Shown here one piece after another: positions 1 to 12,828 of a stretch of 64,000 nucleotides of DNA (within the stretch, counting starts at the first letter, position 1; each line of letters opens with the position of its first letter). The position numbers and the translations under genes are program-made. Location: positions 869,344-933,343 of the forward strand of contig KV748228.1 of assembly GCA_001692895.1 (NCBI GenBank), in the 5' to 3' direction. The DNA comes from Cenococcum geophilum 1.58. Lineage: Eukaryota; Ascomycota; Dothideomycetes; Gloniales; Gloniaceae. The notes beneath the pieces were generated by a model. That model had not been told where the DNA came from and made no database searches. It saw nothing but the letters and a program-made list of their open reading frames with translations.

Positions 1-1462
1 ACTGCCCTGTCCCGTGATAAACCTCTTATAAAAAGAGTTATAGATCTTATAAGAGTACCTAGATAGTACTCTTGAAAAGGGCTAAATTAGGCCTAGTAAG
101 TCGCCTACTAGAGTGCTTATCCTCTTTATACTAAAAGTAGACGGTATAATATAGCTATACGTTAACTATAGACGCCTAAACAAGATCACGATTAAGAATT
201 GGTACCCCCTACTACTAGTTAGCGAACTTTTTAATAGGCTTAGCTATACAAAGATCTTTATAAAGCTAGATCTTTATAATACATACTATAGGATTTATAT
301 TAAAAAGGGAGATAAATAAAAGACCGTATTTAAGACACGCTACGGTCACTTTAAGTACTTAGTAATGCCCTTTGGTCTTACTAAAGCCCCTATAACTTTT
401 TAGAGCTATATTTATAAAGCTCTAAAAACCCTAGTAGATACTATCTATATAGTTTACCTAGATAATATTCTTATCTACTTAAATAACAAGGACAAGCACG
501 TCGAGTACGTTAAGTAGGTACTGCAACAGCTTTGCGCTTAGGGCCTATACGCCAAACTATTAAAATATATCTTTTATACTAAGAACGTTAAGTTCCTAGG
601 CTTTATTATTACCTTTAAGGGTATTATAATAGACCCTAACCGCGTAAAAGCTATTAAGAAATAGCCTAAGCCTAAGTCCTATAGGGATATCTAGGTCTTA
701 GCTTTACTAACTTCTATAGGCAATTTATCTAGAACTACTTAAATACTATATATCCCCTATATACATATCTTATATAGGTATATTATAACCCAATATTAGA
801 TAGGGAGAAGAAGCAAAAGCGTAAGTTAAAAGGGCTTACTAAATAGTATTAACCTTGGTCCTAGCCCAATAATATATAGTAGGCGTTCTATAAGCTACGC
901 GCTACATTTATATAAGCTTCTTTACTTTACTACTTTAACCCTAATCTACCCCTAATAGTAATTACTAATGCTTTTAACTATATCTATAGTGGTATACTTC
1001 TACAGCCTTTAGGGTAAAGAAATTAACTCCACTGGCACCTAATTACTTATTATAGTTAGAAGCTTACTAGCCTAAAAGTTTAGTATAATGCGCATAATAA
1101 AGAACTACTCGCTATAGTGTAATACTTTAAGACGTGGCGCTATTACCTTAAATATGCCGCGTATATAACGCGCGTACTCTGCAATTATAATAATCTTAGG
1201 TACTTTATAACCACTAAGAGCTTATCTACTTATTAGGCTTAGTATGCTAAGGAACTAGCTAAGTTTAATTTTAAGATTAAATATAAGCTAGGTAAAGTAA
1301 ATCCCGCTAATATACTATCCTAGCGCCTGGATTATGCTAAAGGCTTTAAAGATAGTAGTAAGAGAATAATCCTTAATACTATGCTACCTATATTATAGTA
1401 AAAGTTGCGGGTTATAGGCCTTATAGGCGGCCCTAATGTTACTATACTAAACTAGTAAGTAG
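1..1462 (+). pseudogene. Gypsy A pol relic: reverse transcriptase and RNase H (5' part runs off the window)
   Basis: This is a Ty3/gypsy polyprotein destroyed by stop codons. Reverse transcriptase landmarks are YRRLN near 160-175, MPFGLTKAP near 364-390 and VYLDNILIY near 452-478. The last corresponds to the catalytic YLDD with its second Asp changed to Asn, a G-to-A change. RNase H/thumb-like sequence follows (YNAHNKELLAIV near 1085-1120, then LGKVNPANILS near 1290-1322). Stops are TAA/TAG at expected Gln/Trp positions, which fits RIP. The frame is interrupted at 1462 by a 4 bp duplicated target, GTAG, and resumes at 13079 with the integrase half. It is non-functional. The 5' LTR, gag and protease would lie left of the window. 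Confidence 0.9.
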
Positions 1463-1708
1463 TGTGGGAGGGTACGACCTCTCTAAGATGGGAAAGTCAC
1501 AGTGCTGTTAGTCTGTCTGTCGGTCGGTTGGTCGGTTAGTTAGTTATAATTAGTCAGTAAGAAAGAAAGAAAAGAGTGTATTTCCAGTAACTGGTAAGGT
1601 CGTGATATGTATATGTATATAATAGAGGGAAGAAGGAAGGAAGCCGAAGGCTCTATAAATATAGGAAAATGCTAAGACAGTAGGCGACGTCCAATCTACA
1701 CTATTATA
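1463..1708 (-). repeat. 3' LTR of the gag-only element
   Basis: It has the same length (246 bp) as the copy at 12829-13074. Its plus-strand right end reads CACTATTATA where the partner has CACCACCACA; every change is CpA to TpA, the preferred RIP context. It contains GTCGGTCGGTTGG simple-repeat tracts and a GAAGGAAGGAAG run. Confidence 0.9.
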
Positions 1709-4527
1709 TACCTCCCCCACCAAGAACGTTGTCCCCTAACGTTCTACAATATAAAAGAATAGCAAAACGAGAGTATAGCAAAAGCAGAATAGACAAAGGA
1801 AAGCATATCCCTAAACGAATGCGGGTAACTATATCCTTAGCCTTCCTATAGAACTATTCTATAGTGTCCCTCCGTTACCCATAACTAAGATCCGATTTTC
1901 CTATTGGTAGTAACTAGGATAGTAGTAAACTAAAAATAATAACGGCAGCAGTAACAGCAGTAACAGTAGTAATAGTAATAGTAGCATAAACAGTAATAAA
2001 AGCAGACAGTTAGCGTGGTAAAATAAAATAGAACAGTCGGCGGTAGAGCACTCGGCAGAAGAGCTTGGTAACAGTTAGTAAGCAGTAGGATATCCAGCAG
2101 CAGAACTTTTGGTAGTAGAAATCTCGGTAGCGGCAGACGGTCGGTAGTAGTTGGTTGGTAGCAGTCGGTTAATATAGCAGTAGCAGTAGCAGCAGTGACA
2201 GAACGGTTAATGGTAGTGGTCGGTAGCAGTTGGTTAGAGGCGGCTAGTTAGAACGGCGGCGGCGGGGCGATTAAAACGGTAGGGTACAGCGGTCGGTAGA
2301 GCAACAGCAGAAAGATCCAGTAGATCTAGCAGTAAAATAGATCCAGCAGCGGTATAGATCTAGAACAGTAGAGACAAAGCAGTTGGTTAAGACAGCAAGG
2401 ACGAAATAGCTGAACGGAATAGTAACAGTAGCAGCGGTAGCGGTAGGGCAGTAGATCAAGGTAGTAGAGGCTCTAAATTAACTCGATCGTTCCGTTAGTC
2501 GTTTAATATTAAAACTCTGCATCTGGCTCTACATCGGTCTACATTATACGCAGCTTCTTAGTTAAGGCTCCGCCCGTGGCTTCGCATTAGGCCCTGTATT
2601 ATCAGGCTTTACGTCCGCATCATTCTGCATCAGGCTGTGCATTAGTAGCTCAGCATTACATACTCTGCGTTTGTGTTCGCACCCGTGGTTCTAGAACGTC
2701 GACTAGCGATGCTTCCGATAATCTACCAACTGTGTACTGATTTCCTATACAGGCCTAGTCTCTATGTACGTGTCTACGTACGTGCCTTTATGCCTGCTTT
2801 AACGGCTAGACGAAGACTGTCTAATTAGTCGGCGACGACGTACTGCAACTAATCGTTCGGTTGTTCGATTAAGGTAGAAAGTTGGCCCGGTCAAAGGCTC
2901 TAATTGTCCTGATTTAAATGCGGAGACAGCGTTTAGCTGATCTAGACTTAATAAGGCCCTGGCTTGACTTAAGGTGTCTTCTGCTGTACGTACGACCCGG
3001 GCCCTGCACCGTAGGTGTTCGGTTAAGCTCCCATGCAGACATCCGATCGGAGCTCCATATCCGTAGACAATCGATCAAGGCTCTGGCTGTGCAGTCGCTC
3101 GGTTAAAGCTCTGTATCCACGCAGTCAATTAAGGCTCTCGGTATCCTCCAGACGTCTAATCCAGAGACCCGTCTTAAGACTTCCTTCCTTATAAGCATAG
3201 ACGGCAGCTTCCAGTAGACCATTTTCGCGGGCCCGGTGCTTTTCTAGGACGCCTTTTGTAGCTACCTTCTTCCCTTTCTAGGCCGTCATTGCTTTTGACT
3301 TTTTTGGCATATCCTTGGGCCTTTACGGCTGCTTCTTTGCCCCCGCTACTGGCAGTACGCTCGCGTATCCTTGATCTTCTTCTAGCTTAAGAACCTTCTT
3401 AGGATTGTCTTCTGCTTCTAGTCTCTTAATTACTATCCTGCTGACTCCATACTTCGTCCAAGTCATCCTTTAAAACCATCCGGTGGCAGCTTCTCGGCTG
3501 TTATAACTACCTCCGTTGTATATCCCTTGTCCTTATGTCTATAATACAGCCCTTTCGTCAAGACGATCTTTAAGAAGTGCTAGCTCCTACACGTCTAATT
3601 CCTGTTCCCCTTATAATCCTTAACAAAGTCCTTTACTAGCTTAGCCAGATATAGCTCGGTCCTGTCTTTAGTTACATAAGGATGGCTTAGGTTTATCGTG
3701 GTTAGATATACCCTATATACGATCTCTTACAGAGTATCTTTGTTAGTATCTCTTCGTATACTGCTTATTTTCCAATATCATGCTACTGCCTTTATATAGG
3801 TCTCTTCCTTACCGCGGTATCCGTTCTCATCATACAGCTGGCGCAGAACTGAATTCGGATAGCAGTAGTAGTCGTGCTGCGATTAGTTATGCTGCAATCA
3901 GTCGTCGTTTAAATAAGGAATAAGGTCGGCCCGGCCGAAGGCTCTAATTTAATAACATTCGACTAATTTAATTCAGTGACGGCGACGTGCTGACATCAAG
4001 GCTCTGGCTTAATTCCACTCCTTAACCAGTCGTGGCTTCTACGCAGTCATTCAATTGATTAAGGTTTTCGTGCAGTCATTCGATCAAGGCTCTACGTGCA
4101 GCTCTGCGTGCAGCTCTGCGTCTGGCTCTACATTATACAATCAGCTCTACATCCGTGCAATTAATTAAGGCTCTAGGTATCTATTCTTATCATGCAGCTG
4201 CATTATCGAATTCCAGGGGCGGTGTAGAGTTCTGCCGGCTCTATTGCTAAATAGACCAATTAGGATTTTCTATCCCCGGGATAGAAAATCGCTATTGGCT
4301 TAGTAACAGGCGGTAAGCTAAACTAACATCTCTGCAGTAGGTCGTCGCGACTAACGCGTCTTAATGTGTTGCGATTAAGAAAATAAACAAGGAAAGGAGC
4401 TTTAGGAAATATAGTAAATAAGTAAACAAATAGAAATCTTTTATACGTTACCTGCGCCCCCTCCCCTACCTTAGAACTTAACTATCCCCTAGTTAAACAT
4501 CCTACACCTATAGCGGAGCCTACTACG
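1709..4527 (-). other. Internal 3' region of the gag-only element; no gene recognised
   Basis: The region starts with the minus-strand polypurine tract. From 1930 to 2470 it is dominated by degenerate AGTAG/CAGCAG/GGTCGGTAG simple repeats. From about 2500 to 4200 there are dispersed copies of short motifs such as AAGGCTCT and GCTCTGCRT. Short open frames here (for example 2918-3106) have no recognisable protein similarity and look accidental. A near-perfect 27 bp palindrome lies at 4264-4290. The C-terminal tail of the gag-like reading frame may end near 4440. Confidence 0.6.
4264..4290. repeat. Palindrome P1, copy 1 (perfect)
   Basis: The arms GATTTTCTATCCC and GGGATAGAAAATC flank a single central C. 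CCAAT lies just left (4256-4260) and ATTGG just right (4293-4297), so the dyad extends outward into inverted CCAAT boxes. Four further copies lie in other elements. Confidence 0.85.
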
Positions 4528-4668
4528 TGTTAAAATAGGTATAGTTTAATGATTATTTTTATTAAGCATATATTTCTAAGAGGGTGGGGAAGCGACAATT
4601 ATATAGAAGAGTGTTAGAGGTTCCACCTAATAAGAAGCAATACACGCTAACTAGAACCCACTTTAACA
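4528..4668 (-). repeat. 3' LTR of copia I copy 1
   Basis: It is 141 bp with termini TGTTAAAATAGG and CCCACTTTAACA, a TGTTAAA/TTTAACA inverted terminus. Confidence 0.95.
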
Positions 4669-4699
4669 GCCCCCCTTAAGCTGAATATAGGTAATAATA

Positions 4700-7600
4700 T
4701 AAAGGTCACAAGAGACGTTAATATCTCTCTAAACCTAAAGCATCTCTAAATGCATAGAATGCATCTTTTAGCAGCGCCTTAGTGAAACTATTAGCTATTT
4801 ATCGACTTATTTATATGTATTCTAGCTTAATATTTTTATCTATAACCTTCTCCCAAATAAAGTAATATCGGAGAGCAATATGCTTAGTTTAAGCGTAAAA
4901 CTTAGGGTCTTTTATAAGAGCAATAGCACCTTAATTGTTGGCGTAAATAATTATTGCGTAAGGGGATTTGTTAGTTAGAGATAGTTTTTAAAGAAGTTAT
5001 CATAACTAAATAGCTTCTTTTACTGCAACTATCTGTGCTATATACTCTGCTTTACAGGTTAAAAGTACCACCGTAGGTTAGCGCTTTAAGGACTAGCTAA
5101 TCGCACCGCTTTTAATATTAAATATAAATCCTAATATTAATCTTTAAGTTTCTAAGTTATCTGCCTAGCTAGAGTCTATAAACCCCCAAAGCGCTTATAT
5201 CTCTCCTTAGAGGACAAGTTAAAGGTTAAGTGTGCTATATAAGTAGGAAAGTATTTAAAGAACAGCTTGTATATAAGACTTATCAGGATTAGAAGTAAAG
5301 TAACTAATAAGGGAGATAGCGAAGGTAATATTAGGTTAAGTACCGAGCATAGTATATATTAGGGTGCTAACTAGCGATTGGTATTAAGTCTTAAATATAG
5401 AGTTAGCCTAATAATCTGCTGCCGCTGGTTAAAGACGAGAGGTTCTTATTAGCGTAAGGTAAGGGGAACAGTTCTAAAGACTAGCGCTATAAATAGCCTC
5501 TTTAAGGTAAGAGAATTGGCTAAGCCGTAGTTTACGGAGTTGTTAATCTTAAGTTACTTTTATACCAAGGTAATAAGTAATAGGGCCTAGATTAGTTATG
5601 CTAAAGCGTCCACTAAATTAAGCTTTAATAATCTTAATGTTAATAATATCTGGTCTAATAAGTAGGAGGTTGTTAACGTAGACTGCGATATATATAGAAC
5701 CTTTGGCGAAGACTAAAGAGTTAGAGTTAAGGGGTTTAAAACTAGTATCTATAAGGAACTCCGAGAGCGTTTAATGCCAAACTTAAGGCGACTATTTAAG
5801 ACCGTAAAGTGCTTTATTTAGATAATAAACCCATCTAGTTCTATTATTAAAACCTTTAAGTTAATTAACGTAGATTTTCTCCTTAACGCTTCTATAAAGG
5901 AAAGCGGTCTTAACATCTATTTGTTTAATCTTAAGGTCTTATATAGCTGCGATGGCAAAGAGCGCTTTATAGCTTATAGGTTTCACAACAGACGCGAAGG
6001 TTTTATTAAAGTTAACCCCAGCTTATTATTTATAACCCTTTACCACCTACCTTGCCTTATATTATATAATTCTTCCTTTACTATCCCACTTGTGCTTAAA
6101 AACCTATTAGGCGTTAAGAACTTTATAATTAAGAGGTTAGTTAATAAGTATCTAGGTGTTATTTGCTTTATAAAAGCTAATTTTATCTTTACTAGTAGAG
6201 TACTATTTATTATTATTAATGTTAAGGGTAGATTGTTTCCATAACTTTGGCTCGTAAGGTTTAGCTATAGGGGAGTTGCTAAGTATAGCGTAGAGGTATT
6301 TAAAGGAAGGGGTTAAGAAGTGGGTAAGCGCTAAGAATGCTGTAATAGGCAGGTTTTCTCTAATATTGACAGAATTGCGATACTTAAGAGGTAGTTAAGG
6401 CCCATTAATAGCTGCTAGACGTTTTAACTTCCGTAAGGGTATCTTATTAGTAGTAAGGCGCTTTAATTTTTAAGCTTTCTTAAGGAGCTGTTTCTCTTCT
6501 TAATGCTATTTACGTTAGGTAGCATAATTAGGTAGAGCTTCTTCTCCCTTAAACCAAGCGTTAATATCTAGAGTATTAGAGTTGTATTTAATATGTTATT
6601 CTTAAATTTAACGCTTATTACTACCAGGAACTATTAAAATAGTTTCTTAGAAGTAGATAGCTAAGGCACGTATAAGCTGTCCTATCTCTTTATCTTGAAT
6701 TTAAATGATATATTTACCCTTAAAGCTAATAAGGTTCTCTAATCTTGCCTTCTTATCTATATAAGAGCTAAACTTCTTCTAACTACCGGCCCTGTACTAG
6801 ATATCGCACCTAAAGGTGCGAATCTAGGAGTAATTAAAGACTTCGCCTTGCTCTATTTTGTAGGGGGTTTATATTTCTAACGATTTAATAGGGAGGATAT
6901 TTTATATAAAGTTAGCGTACTTAACTGCTTCTAGCCAGAAGTTCTTAGAAAGTAAGCAATTATTTATAAAGGTAAAGGCTCGGTTATATATTATGCGATT
7001 AAGTCGTTCTAAGGCTCTATTTTATTATTAACTTTCTAGGGTTAAGTATAAGAACTAAATTCCCTTGTTTATAAGTTCTAGCTAAAAAGTATATCTAAGA
7101 TATTCTCCTCCGCCATTACTATATAGCCGTAAAATAAGACTTCCTTATTATTTAACCTTTACTTAATATTATTAAAAATAGAATAGGACTTTAGCCTTAT
7201 ACTTTATTAGGTAGACTTTACTTATTTTATTAACTTTATTTTAGAAAGTAACGAAATATCTTAATCCATTATAGCTAGCTACTTTTATAGGTCCTTTAAT
7301 ATCAGAGAATATAACTTTGTGAGGCTTAGTATCGTAGTTAATAAGAGAATCCTAATATATAATATTGTGTATTCTGCCACATAGGTAGGCTTTATAGGTG
7401 CAGTTATAAAGGTCTAGTAAGTAAGTAAGGTTTATCCCTTTTAATATTCTTTAGAGCTTTTATAAGTTCTAGGGGCTAATATAACCGAGCCTTTTATACT
7501 ATAACCTCTTGGCTAGGTTTTGTAAGCTGCTATATAATATATAGCTGGTTTAATAGCCAACTGCAAAGGCTATAAGCCCTTCTTAATAGTCGGCCTAAGT

Positions 7601-9500
7601 ATAAAGAAAGAAGAGGCCGGACTTGCGAAATGCGTAAGCTATAAGCTTTAAGTTGTAGAGAAAATCGCATCTAAGGTTAGATAGATAAAAATAAACTTAA
7701 TTATTAATAAGCTATAAACCAGATACTAGGTTGGCTTGTAAATTAGGGATATAAAAGACGTTAGTAAAAATAAGCTCTCTCTTAACTTCTAAAACTATAA
7801 GTCTTAGGTATATATCTCCCTTTCCTATTAACTGGAGACACATTTCTCTAATTCCGGAGATAATAATCTTCTTATTAGCTTAAAGATCTTAATAGGTAAT
7901 AAATAGCTCTTTTAACTAAAATATGTACTAAGTATACCTAGTATTAATAATAATTACAGAGGAGAGGTTAATATTTAGTTTAGCTATAAAATAAAGTTGT
8001 CTAGTAAGCTTAGAGGTATAGAAGTAAGGAGGAATGCAAATAATATAGGGAACCCGCCACTGATAGGTAATAAGGTATAGTTGGCGAAGTAAGTTACATA
8101 TAAAGTAGCGTAAGTTCTTTTATAGGTTATATACATAGGCTAATAGTTTCTATGCTAATAGTAAAGGTTAAAGGGCGATCTATATAAGCAGTAAAAGACT
8201 ATAAAAGAAGAATAATATGCCAGCTATAAAGAGTTTAAAGGGAATAAATAAAAGATAATATAAGAGTGGATGGATCTATGGTGAAGAACGTCTAATATAA
8301 TCGGAAATACGGGAGTTTTAGCCACGATTATTAAGGTATAATTATAGCCTAGTTAGCTTGCTATAGAGTTAAAGCTTTTATAGCCACCTTATTTATTACT
8401 AGACTATAATTAATTAAATAGCCATTCCTATATATTACCTTAACTTAGTAAAAGGCTTACCATTTATTATTATTATTAATAGTACTATAGGTAATAATAC
8501 AGATCCTAATAAGGAGTTACTCTAATAGGCTTTTCGTTATTTTCTAAAGTCCCTTCTATAAGTAGAGCGCGTATTTATCTCTGCGGCTTTTTTAGAGTTT
8601 TCCTTTTACTAGATCTCCTTTAAGTGGGATTAAAGAATCTAGCATCTGTCTTCCTAGTAGCTAGCGCGTTTATATGGCCTGCAATACAGTCTATTATATT
8701 GTTATTGGCCTTACTAATTGTAGTACTGCTAGTAGTAAGAGGCTTAATTTATATATGCTTAGAAAGCTACTAGTTAACTTTAGAGTATAAGTTGCTCTTA
8801 TATATAGGTAAGGCCCTAAACTTTTAAGAGAGTAAGGGTCTCGTTAGTAAGGGAGTATATAAGGTAGAACGATTCTTACTAGCTATTAAAAGTAGGACCA
8901 AGACTATTAATAAACTTAAAAAGTAGGTCTATTCGGTCTATAGTGTGGTTTTAGGTCTTAAGGTCTAAGTATATCTTCTTAAATTTAATAACGTATTCTT
9001 TAACGTTCTTACAGTTTATAAGAGTAAGGTTTCGCTATTTAGCGCATATTTTAGCGTATATTACGTCTCCTTTTAGCTTAAATTCCGCGTATAAAATTTC
9101 TATTATATCCTTAATTTTAATATAGTCTTTAATAAGGTTCTATCCGCGAGTGCTATAGGTTATAAAGATACAGTTTACTCCCTTAAGTTACTTTCTCTTT
9201 TAAGCTTTAAGATCCGCCTAATAAGTTTTAATAAGTTTATTATAAGCGTCTCTCTTAACCTAAGGTTGGTTTATAGCTAGTCTAGCTTCTAGGTTAACTA
9301 GAGCGTTTAAATTAAAGTTATTCTTAATTAGCTACTACCTGGTACCTTTCTTCCACTTTTTATAGTTTATAGGGCTTTTAAGTGTCTAAATATTAGAGAG
9401 ATTAATATTAGACTTAAAGTATTTAATTACTATAATAACTTATAAGAGAGAAGCAAGTGTTTTAGTAAAAAGGTGGGAAATAATATTCTTTAGCTTGTAT
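4700..9500 (-). pseudogene. Copia I copy 1 gag-pol relic
   Basis: Read on the minus strand, the order is gag (about 8400-9450), protease and integrase (about 6500-8300), RT (about 5600-6250) and RNase H (about 4700-5300), as in Ty1/copia. The RT active site reads YVNNLLL near 5659-5685 in place of YVDDLLL, so both catalytic Asp codons are lost by G-to-A change. Dozens of TAA/TAG codons break the frame. An open frame on the opposite strand at 5921-6244 is an antisense by-product, and the same shadow appears in copy 2. The product cannot be functional. Confidence 0.9.
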
Positions 9501-9540
9501 ACTATTACCTTTTTAGTATTTAGTATAGTGCTAAGGATTT

Positions 9541-9575
9541 AATAACTAATAATAATAATAATAATAATAATAATG
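9541..9575. repeat. (AAT)n microsatellite in the copia I leader
   Basis: A run of about ten AAT units. The equivalent place in copy 2 (about 39220-39250) has only a short, interrupted TTA/TTG run, so the microsatellite expanded after the copies separated. Confidence 0.85.
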
Positions 9576-9689
9576 GCACTAGGAATAGTAATAGTAATAG
9601 GTAACTAAGACATTGATAGAAAACCTGATTTAAGGTTAACAGATAATAATAGGCAACTAAGATATAATAAGAAAAGCCGATCTCGATTA

Positions 9690-10015
9690 ATAGGATGTCT
9701 AAAATTTCTAAAGTGCGTATATTTAAGTTAAAGTGCGTATATCTAAATGTCTAAAATATCTAGAGTGCGTATATCTAAGGTGTCTAAAGTGTATATATCT
9801 GAAATATTTAGAGTATAAAGTATCTGGAGTGCGTATATCTAAAATGTCTAAAGTACATATGTCCAAAGTATCTAGAGTGTAAAGTATCTAGAGTGCGTAT
9901 ATCTGAAAAGTCTAGAGTGTGTATATCCAAAGTATCTAGAGTATAAAGTGTCTAGAGTGCGTATATCTAAAATGTCTAGAGTGCGTATGTCTAAGGTGTA
10001 TCTTAAGACGTAGTA
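9690..10015. repeat. Minisatellite in the copia I 5' leader
   Basis: Tandem degenerate units of roughly 20-25 bp are built on TCTAGAGTGCGTATATCTAA. The same array, inverted, follows the 5' LTR of copy 2 (about 38805-39095), so it belongs to the element and is not flanking DNA. Confidence 0.8.
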
Positions 10016-10057
10016 TATAGGTTGCTGCGCGATAGAAGCGTCTTTGGGCTTATAACC

Positions 10058-10198
10058 TGTTAAAATAGGTATAGTTTAATGATTATTTTTATTAAGCATA
10101 CATTTCTAAGAGGGTAGGGAAGCGATAATTATATAGAAGAGTGTTAGAGGTTCCACCCGACAAGAAGTAATACACGCTAACTAAAACCTACTTTAACA
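10058..10198 (-). repeat. 5' LTR of copia I copy 1
   Basis: It is a 141 bp direct repeat of 4528-4668 with nine transition differences, and the target duplication CTACG follows at 10199-10203. Confidence 0.95.
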
Positions 10199-10399
10199 CT
10201 ACGGAGCCTGCTAGTTAAGCATCCGTCTCTAAGACCGTCTCTAAGGACCACATAATTTATTCTTCTTCCTAGCTTTAGGTATATCATCCGCAGGCCGTGA
10301 CCTAATCTGGATATACTCTCCTAGTCGTATATTTATCTCCTGTAGTGGAGCCTACTACGGAGCAATAGCTGTTTTAGTTGTACGGCTGTCTCTAAGGAT

Positions 10400-12160
10400 T
10401 GGGCAAGTCTGCGGACGTTGCTGGCTGGGCGTTACTACTGAGTCCGTGGGTTGTACTTAATAGTAGTCCTCCCAGTTCATACGCATTTTGTTACTGTTCT
10501 TTAGTACTACTCCGTTATAAAAAGCAGTAAAATCCGTTTGTACTATAGGGGCCCGTTACTGCGTCTATTCTTCCTTTGGCCTACCTAGATCTGTTCCTTA
10601 GTATATACGGAGCCAGTTCTTAATATACTCTAGCTGTCCTTTATTGCCGAGCCATGGCGGTTTGGGTCTAGGTCGTTCGCGCGTTCTAGCTACTAGCCTT
10701 CCTCGATTAGATAGATGTACAAATCCTCGCAGAATAAGATCCTTTAAGCCTTGACATTTGTGCTCGGTGAAACGGTGACTCCCTCCGCATCTAGAACAGG
10801 TCTGCCGGCCTTGTCTTTGTGTGCCTTGCTGACCCCGTGCGTCCCGCTGCGGCCGTCTAAAGGCAGTAGTATCTTGCGGATATCGGGGGTCCTGCGGATA
10901 TTGGGGACCTTGCGGATATTGAGAGTCTTGTGGAGGTCGACAGTCTTGTAGGACAAAGGGAGCTCGGGTGCTGTTCTGCTAGTCTTTGTACCCTTGTGCT
11001 GGGCTTTGAACTGTAGCCTGATCCGTAGTAGGCGACTGCTGCTGCATTAGGGCTCCTCCGTGTACACCTGGCCTAACTGGGTCTAGAAGTCTTCCTTCCC
11101 TTTGCTGCCGTAGCTCTTGTATAAGCTGGACATTCAGGACATCTTCTGGAAGGACAGCCATTCGCTCAGCGTTCTCTGCAGTCATTATTCTTAACTCTAC
11201 GGCCTCCTTCAGTCTCTTAAACACAAGGGTTCTAGGCTCGTCTGCTACGGCGCCTGTCTTTTCTATTGCGTGCCTGCGGTAGTCAGTTGGGAGTCCTCGC
11301 ATAAACCACCACCCCTTCTCTTGCTTAGTAAGGTTTCCTGCGGCTACTGCTTTAGCTGAGATACTGGTGAAATCCTGTATGTAGTGACGCAGATCTCCTG
11401 GCTGCTCCGCTGACTTCCGAACGAAAGCTTCCACAAAGTCTCTTGTCTCTATGCGTCGGTAGTAGTCGTCCGCTCGATATTTAGCCCTAAGCTTTCTCAC
11501 AAGCTCCGTCTAGTCACCAGCTGTAAATTTAGGTAAGCTTCGGATCTATATTCCTATCCAGTAATCGCAGTACTCCGGAAGGCCTTGGTGCTTCTTACTC
11601 GTTATATGGTGTCGGGCGCATAGCCGCTCGTACTGTTCGATAAACTGCGACACGTTCTGTTCCGTAAAATAAGGCGTTCCAACAGTTCCCGGGGCCGGCA
11701 TAGGCTGGACCATGACGTAGATCTTGTCTTGAGCCGTCGACTGCTGGTTACGTGCATCTAGAGCTTCCTCAGGAGCTTGCAGGTGGTCCTTACGGCTCAT
11801 ATCCTTCGTCTGCTGAGGGTCATCGGTCCTAGGTGACACGGGTGGACGCTGCGGTAGGTCTGCTTGCATGGCCGCGGTCTTGACAGAGGGTGTCCCAGAT
11901 GGCTGTCCTGGTGGTGCTTTGACAGGTGCATGCTTCGGCTGGTCTACCTGTACAGCTATGTCCCTAACGGAGAGCTTCTTGACGCCTGAGGGGGGGTTTC
12001 CCTGGGAGAGCACGGAATCTTCATCTTCTACTGCTACCGGGTCTCGGTACGTCCATCTGTTTTGGCCTGCCGTCGTTCCGCGCGGTAGGGTGCTGCTAAG
12101 CCTCTTGCTTCTTCTTATATCTACTTCTTTACGGAACGCCTCCAGAGCTGCTGCTGACAT
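10400..12160 (-). pseudogene. Gag-like polyprotein of the gag-only element, lightly RIP-mutated
   Basis: Read from an ATG at 12160 on the minus strand, the frame runs through to about 10600 with only three stops, all TAG: near 11546, near 11507 and near 10976. Each is explained by CAG-to-TAG or TGG-to-TAG. The N-terminus is Pro/Gln-rich and low complexity. A retrotransposon-gag-like helical domain follows (YFTEQNVSQFIEQYERL, later WWFMRGLPTDYRRH), then a QYPQ-type repeat stretch, and a zinc-knuckle-like CSRCGGSHRFTEHKC whose spacing is not the standard CX2CX4HX4C. Further open sequence with TAA/TAG continues to the copia insertion. Base composition is much less AT-rich than the surrounding pol relics. 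The role is presumed capsid protein; the family is inferred, not certain. Confidence 0.75.
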
Positions 12161-12828
12161 AATCCGGATGACTTAAAAGAGGATAAAGCTAAGCCAGAAT
12201 AGGAAGCTTTTAAGGACAGATCTGATCTCGTGTGCTTGCGACCTTACTCGGTATTGTATCCTTTGTTCGTAAAGGGCAGTACTAACTTCCTTCGCCGCCA
12301 GATGTCTTAGATCTCGTTTCCATCTAAATGATTGGCCTTTAGCCACCCGTCTCTACGTCTTTGATAAAGGTCTGGCCATGCTCGGTAGTAGATCTCGGTA
12401 ATTCTAACCGCCGGTTAAAGTTATCTGATTGGCTCGCTGGTTCGCCTAACGTCCTTATATATAACTTTCCAAGACCCTTCTCTTCCTGTGACTAGGTTGG
12501 TGACCAAGTCAAGGTGGCAAAGACATCCGATTTAGGTCGACAGACTTGCAGTCTTTTGCTTCTTATTGCCACTCTTTGGCCTATGCGTTAAGTCTAGCTG
12601 TCCTGTCTTTTTCCGGTACTGCCTAGTTCCCCTTACTGTTCAATATTGCCTGGTTCTCTTCTACTGTCTTGTCTGTCTGGCTGGCGGTTCTTCTGCAGCT
12701 AGTTGTTCTTCTACAGCTGGCGGCTCTTCTATAGTCGTAGGATGTTCCTGCGCGTCTCCCGTGTATGTAGCACTAGACTTCTAATCCAAAGAGCTTGCCG
12801 TCGTCCCCACGTGGAATGCCATAAAATA
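12161..12828 (-). other. 5' leader of the gag-only element
   Basis: Untranslated region between the 5' LTR and gag, low in RIP. It contains palindrome P2 near 12402-12424 beside a CCAAT box. Simple TTCTTCTAC and GGTTCTTCTGCAGC runs lie at 12650-12740. No convincing coding region was found; the 72-codon frame at 12566-12784 is compositionally a repeat. Confidence 0.5.
12402..12424. repeat. Palindrome P2, copy 1
   Basis: Imperfect dyad with core TAACCGCCGGTTA extending to CTAACCG / CGGTTAAAG. It is followed by ATCTGATTGG, that is, a CCAAT box in the reverse orientation. Confidence 0.75.

Larger units (their letters stand above)
4528..10198 (-). mobile_element. Ty1/copia family I, copy 1 (minus orientation), inserted in the gag-only element
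   Basis: The element is bounded by 141 bp LTRs (4528-4668, 10058-10198) and a perfect 5 bp target duplication CTACG (4523-4527, 10199-10203). The minus-strand polypurine tract AAGGGGGGC abuts the left LTR (plus-strand 4669-4677). The two LTRs differ at nine positions, all transitions. A second copy of the family lies at 38599-44269 in the opposite orientation. Its pol is destroyed by RIP. It is younger than its host element because it interrupts it. Confidence 0.95.

Noticed and set aside
2271-2459. 62-codon minus-strand frame rich in Cys/Ser/Thr
   Set aside because: It lies on degenerate CAG/GGTAG simple repeats in the 3' region of the gag-only element.
5921-6244. 107-codon frame on the plus strand, with a twin at 42553-42876 on the minus strand
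   Set aside because: Both are antisense to the copia I RT. Their similarity to each other reflects the homology of the two copia copies, not a gene.
11868-12176. 102-codon plus-strand frame
   Set aside because: Antisense shadow of the gag-like protein at 10400-12160.
12566-12784. 72-codon Cys/Ser-rich frame
   Set aside because: It lies in the leader of the gag-only element on the antisense strand, its C-terminal half over simple repeats; no signal of a gene.
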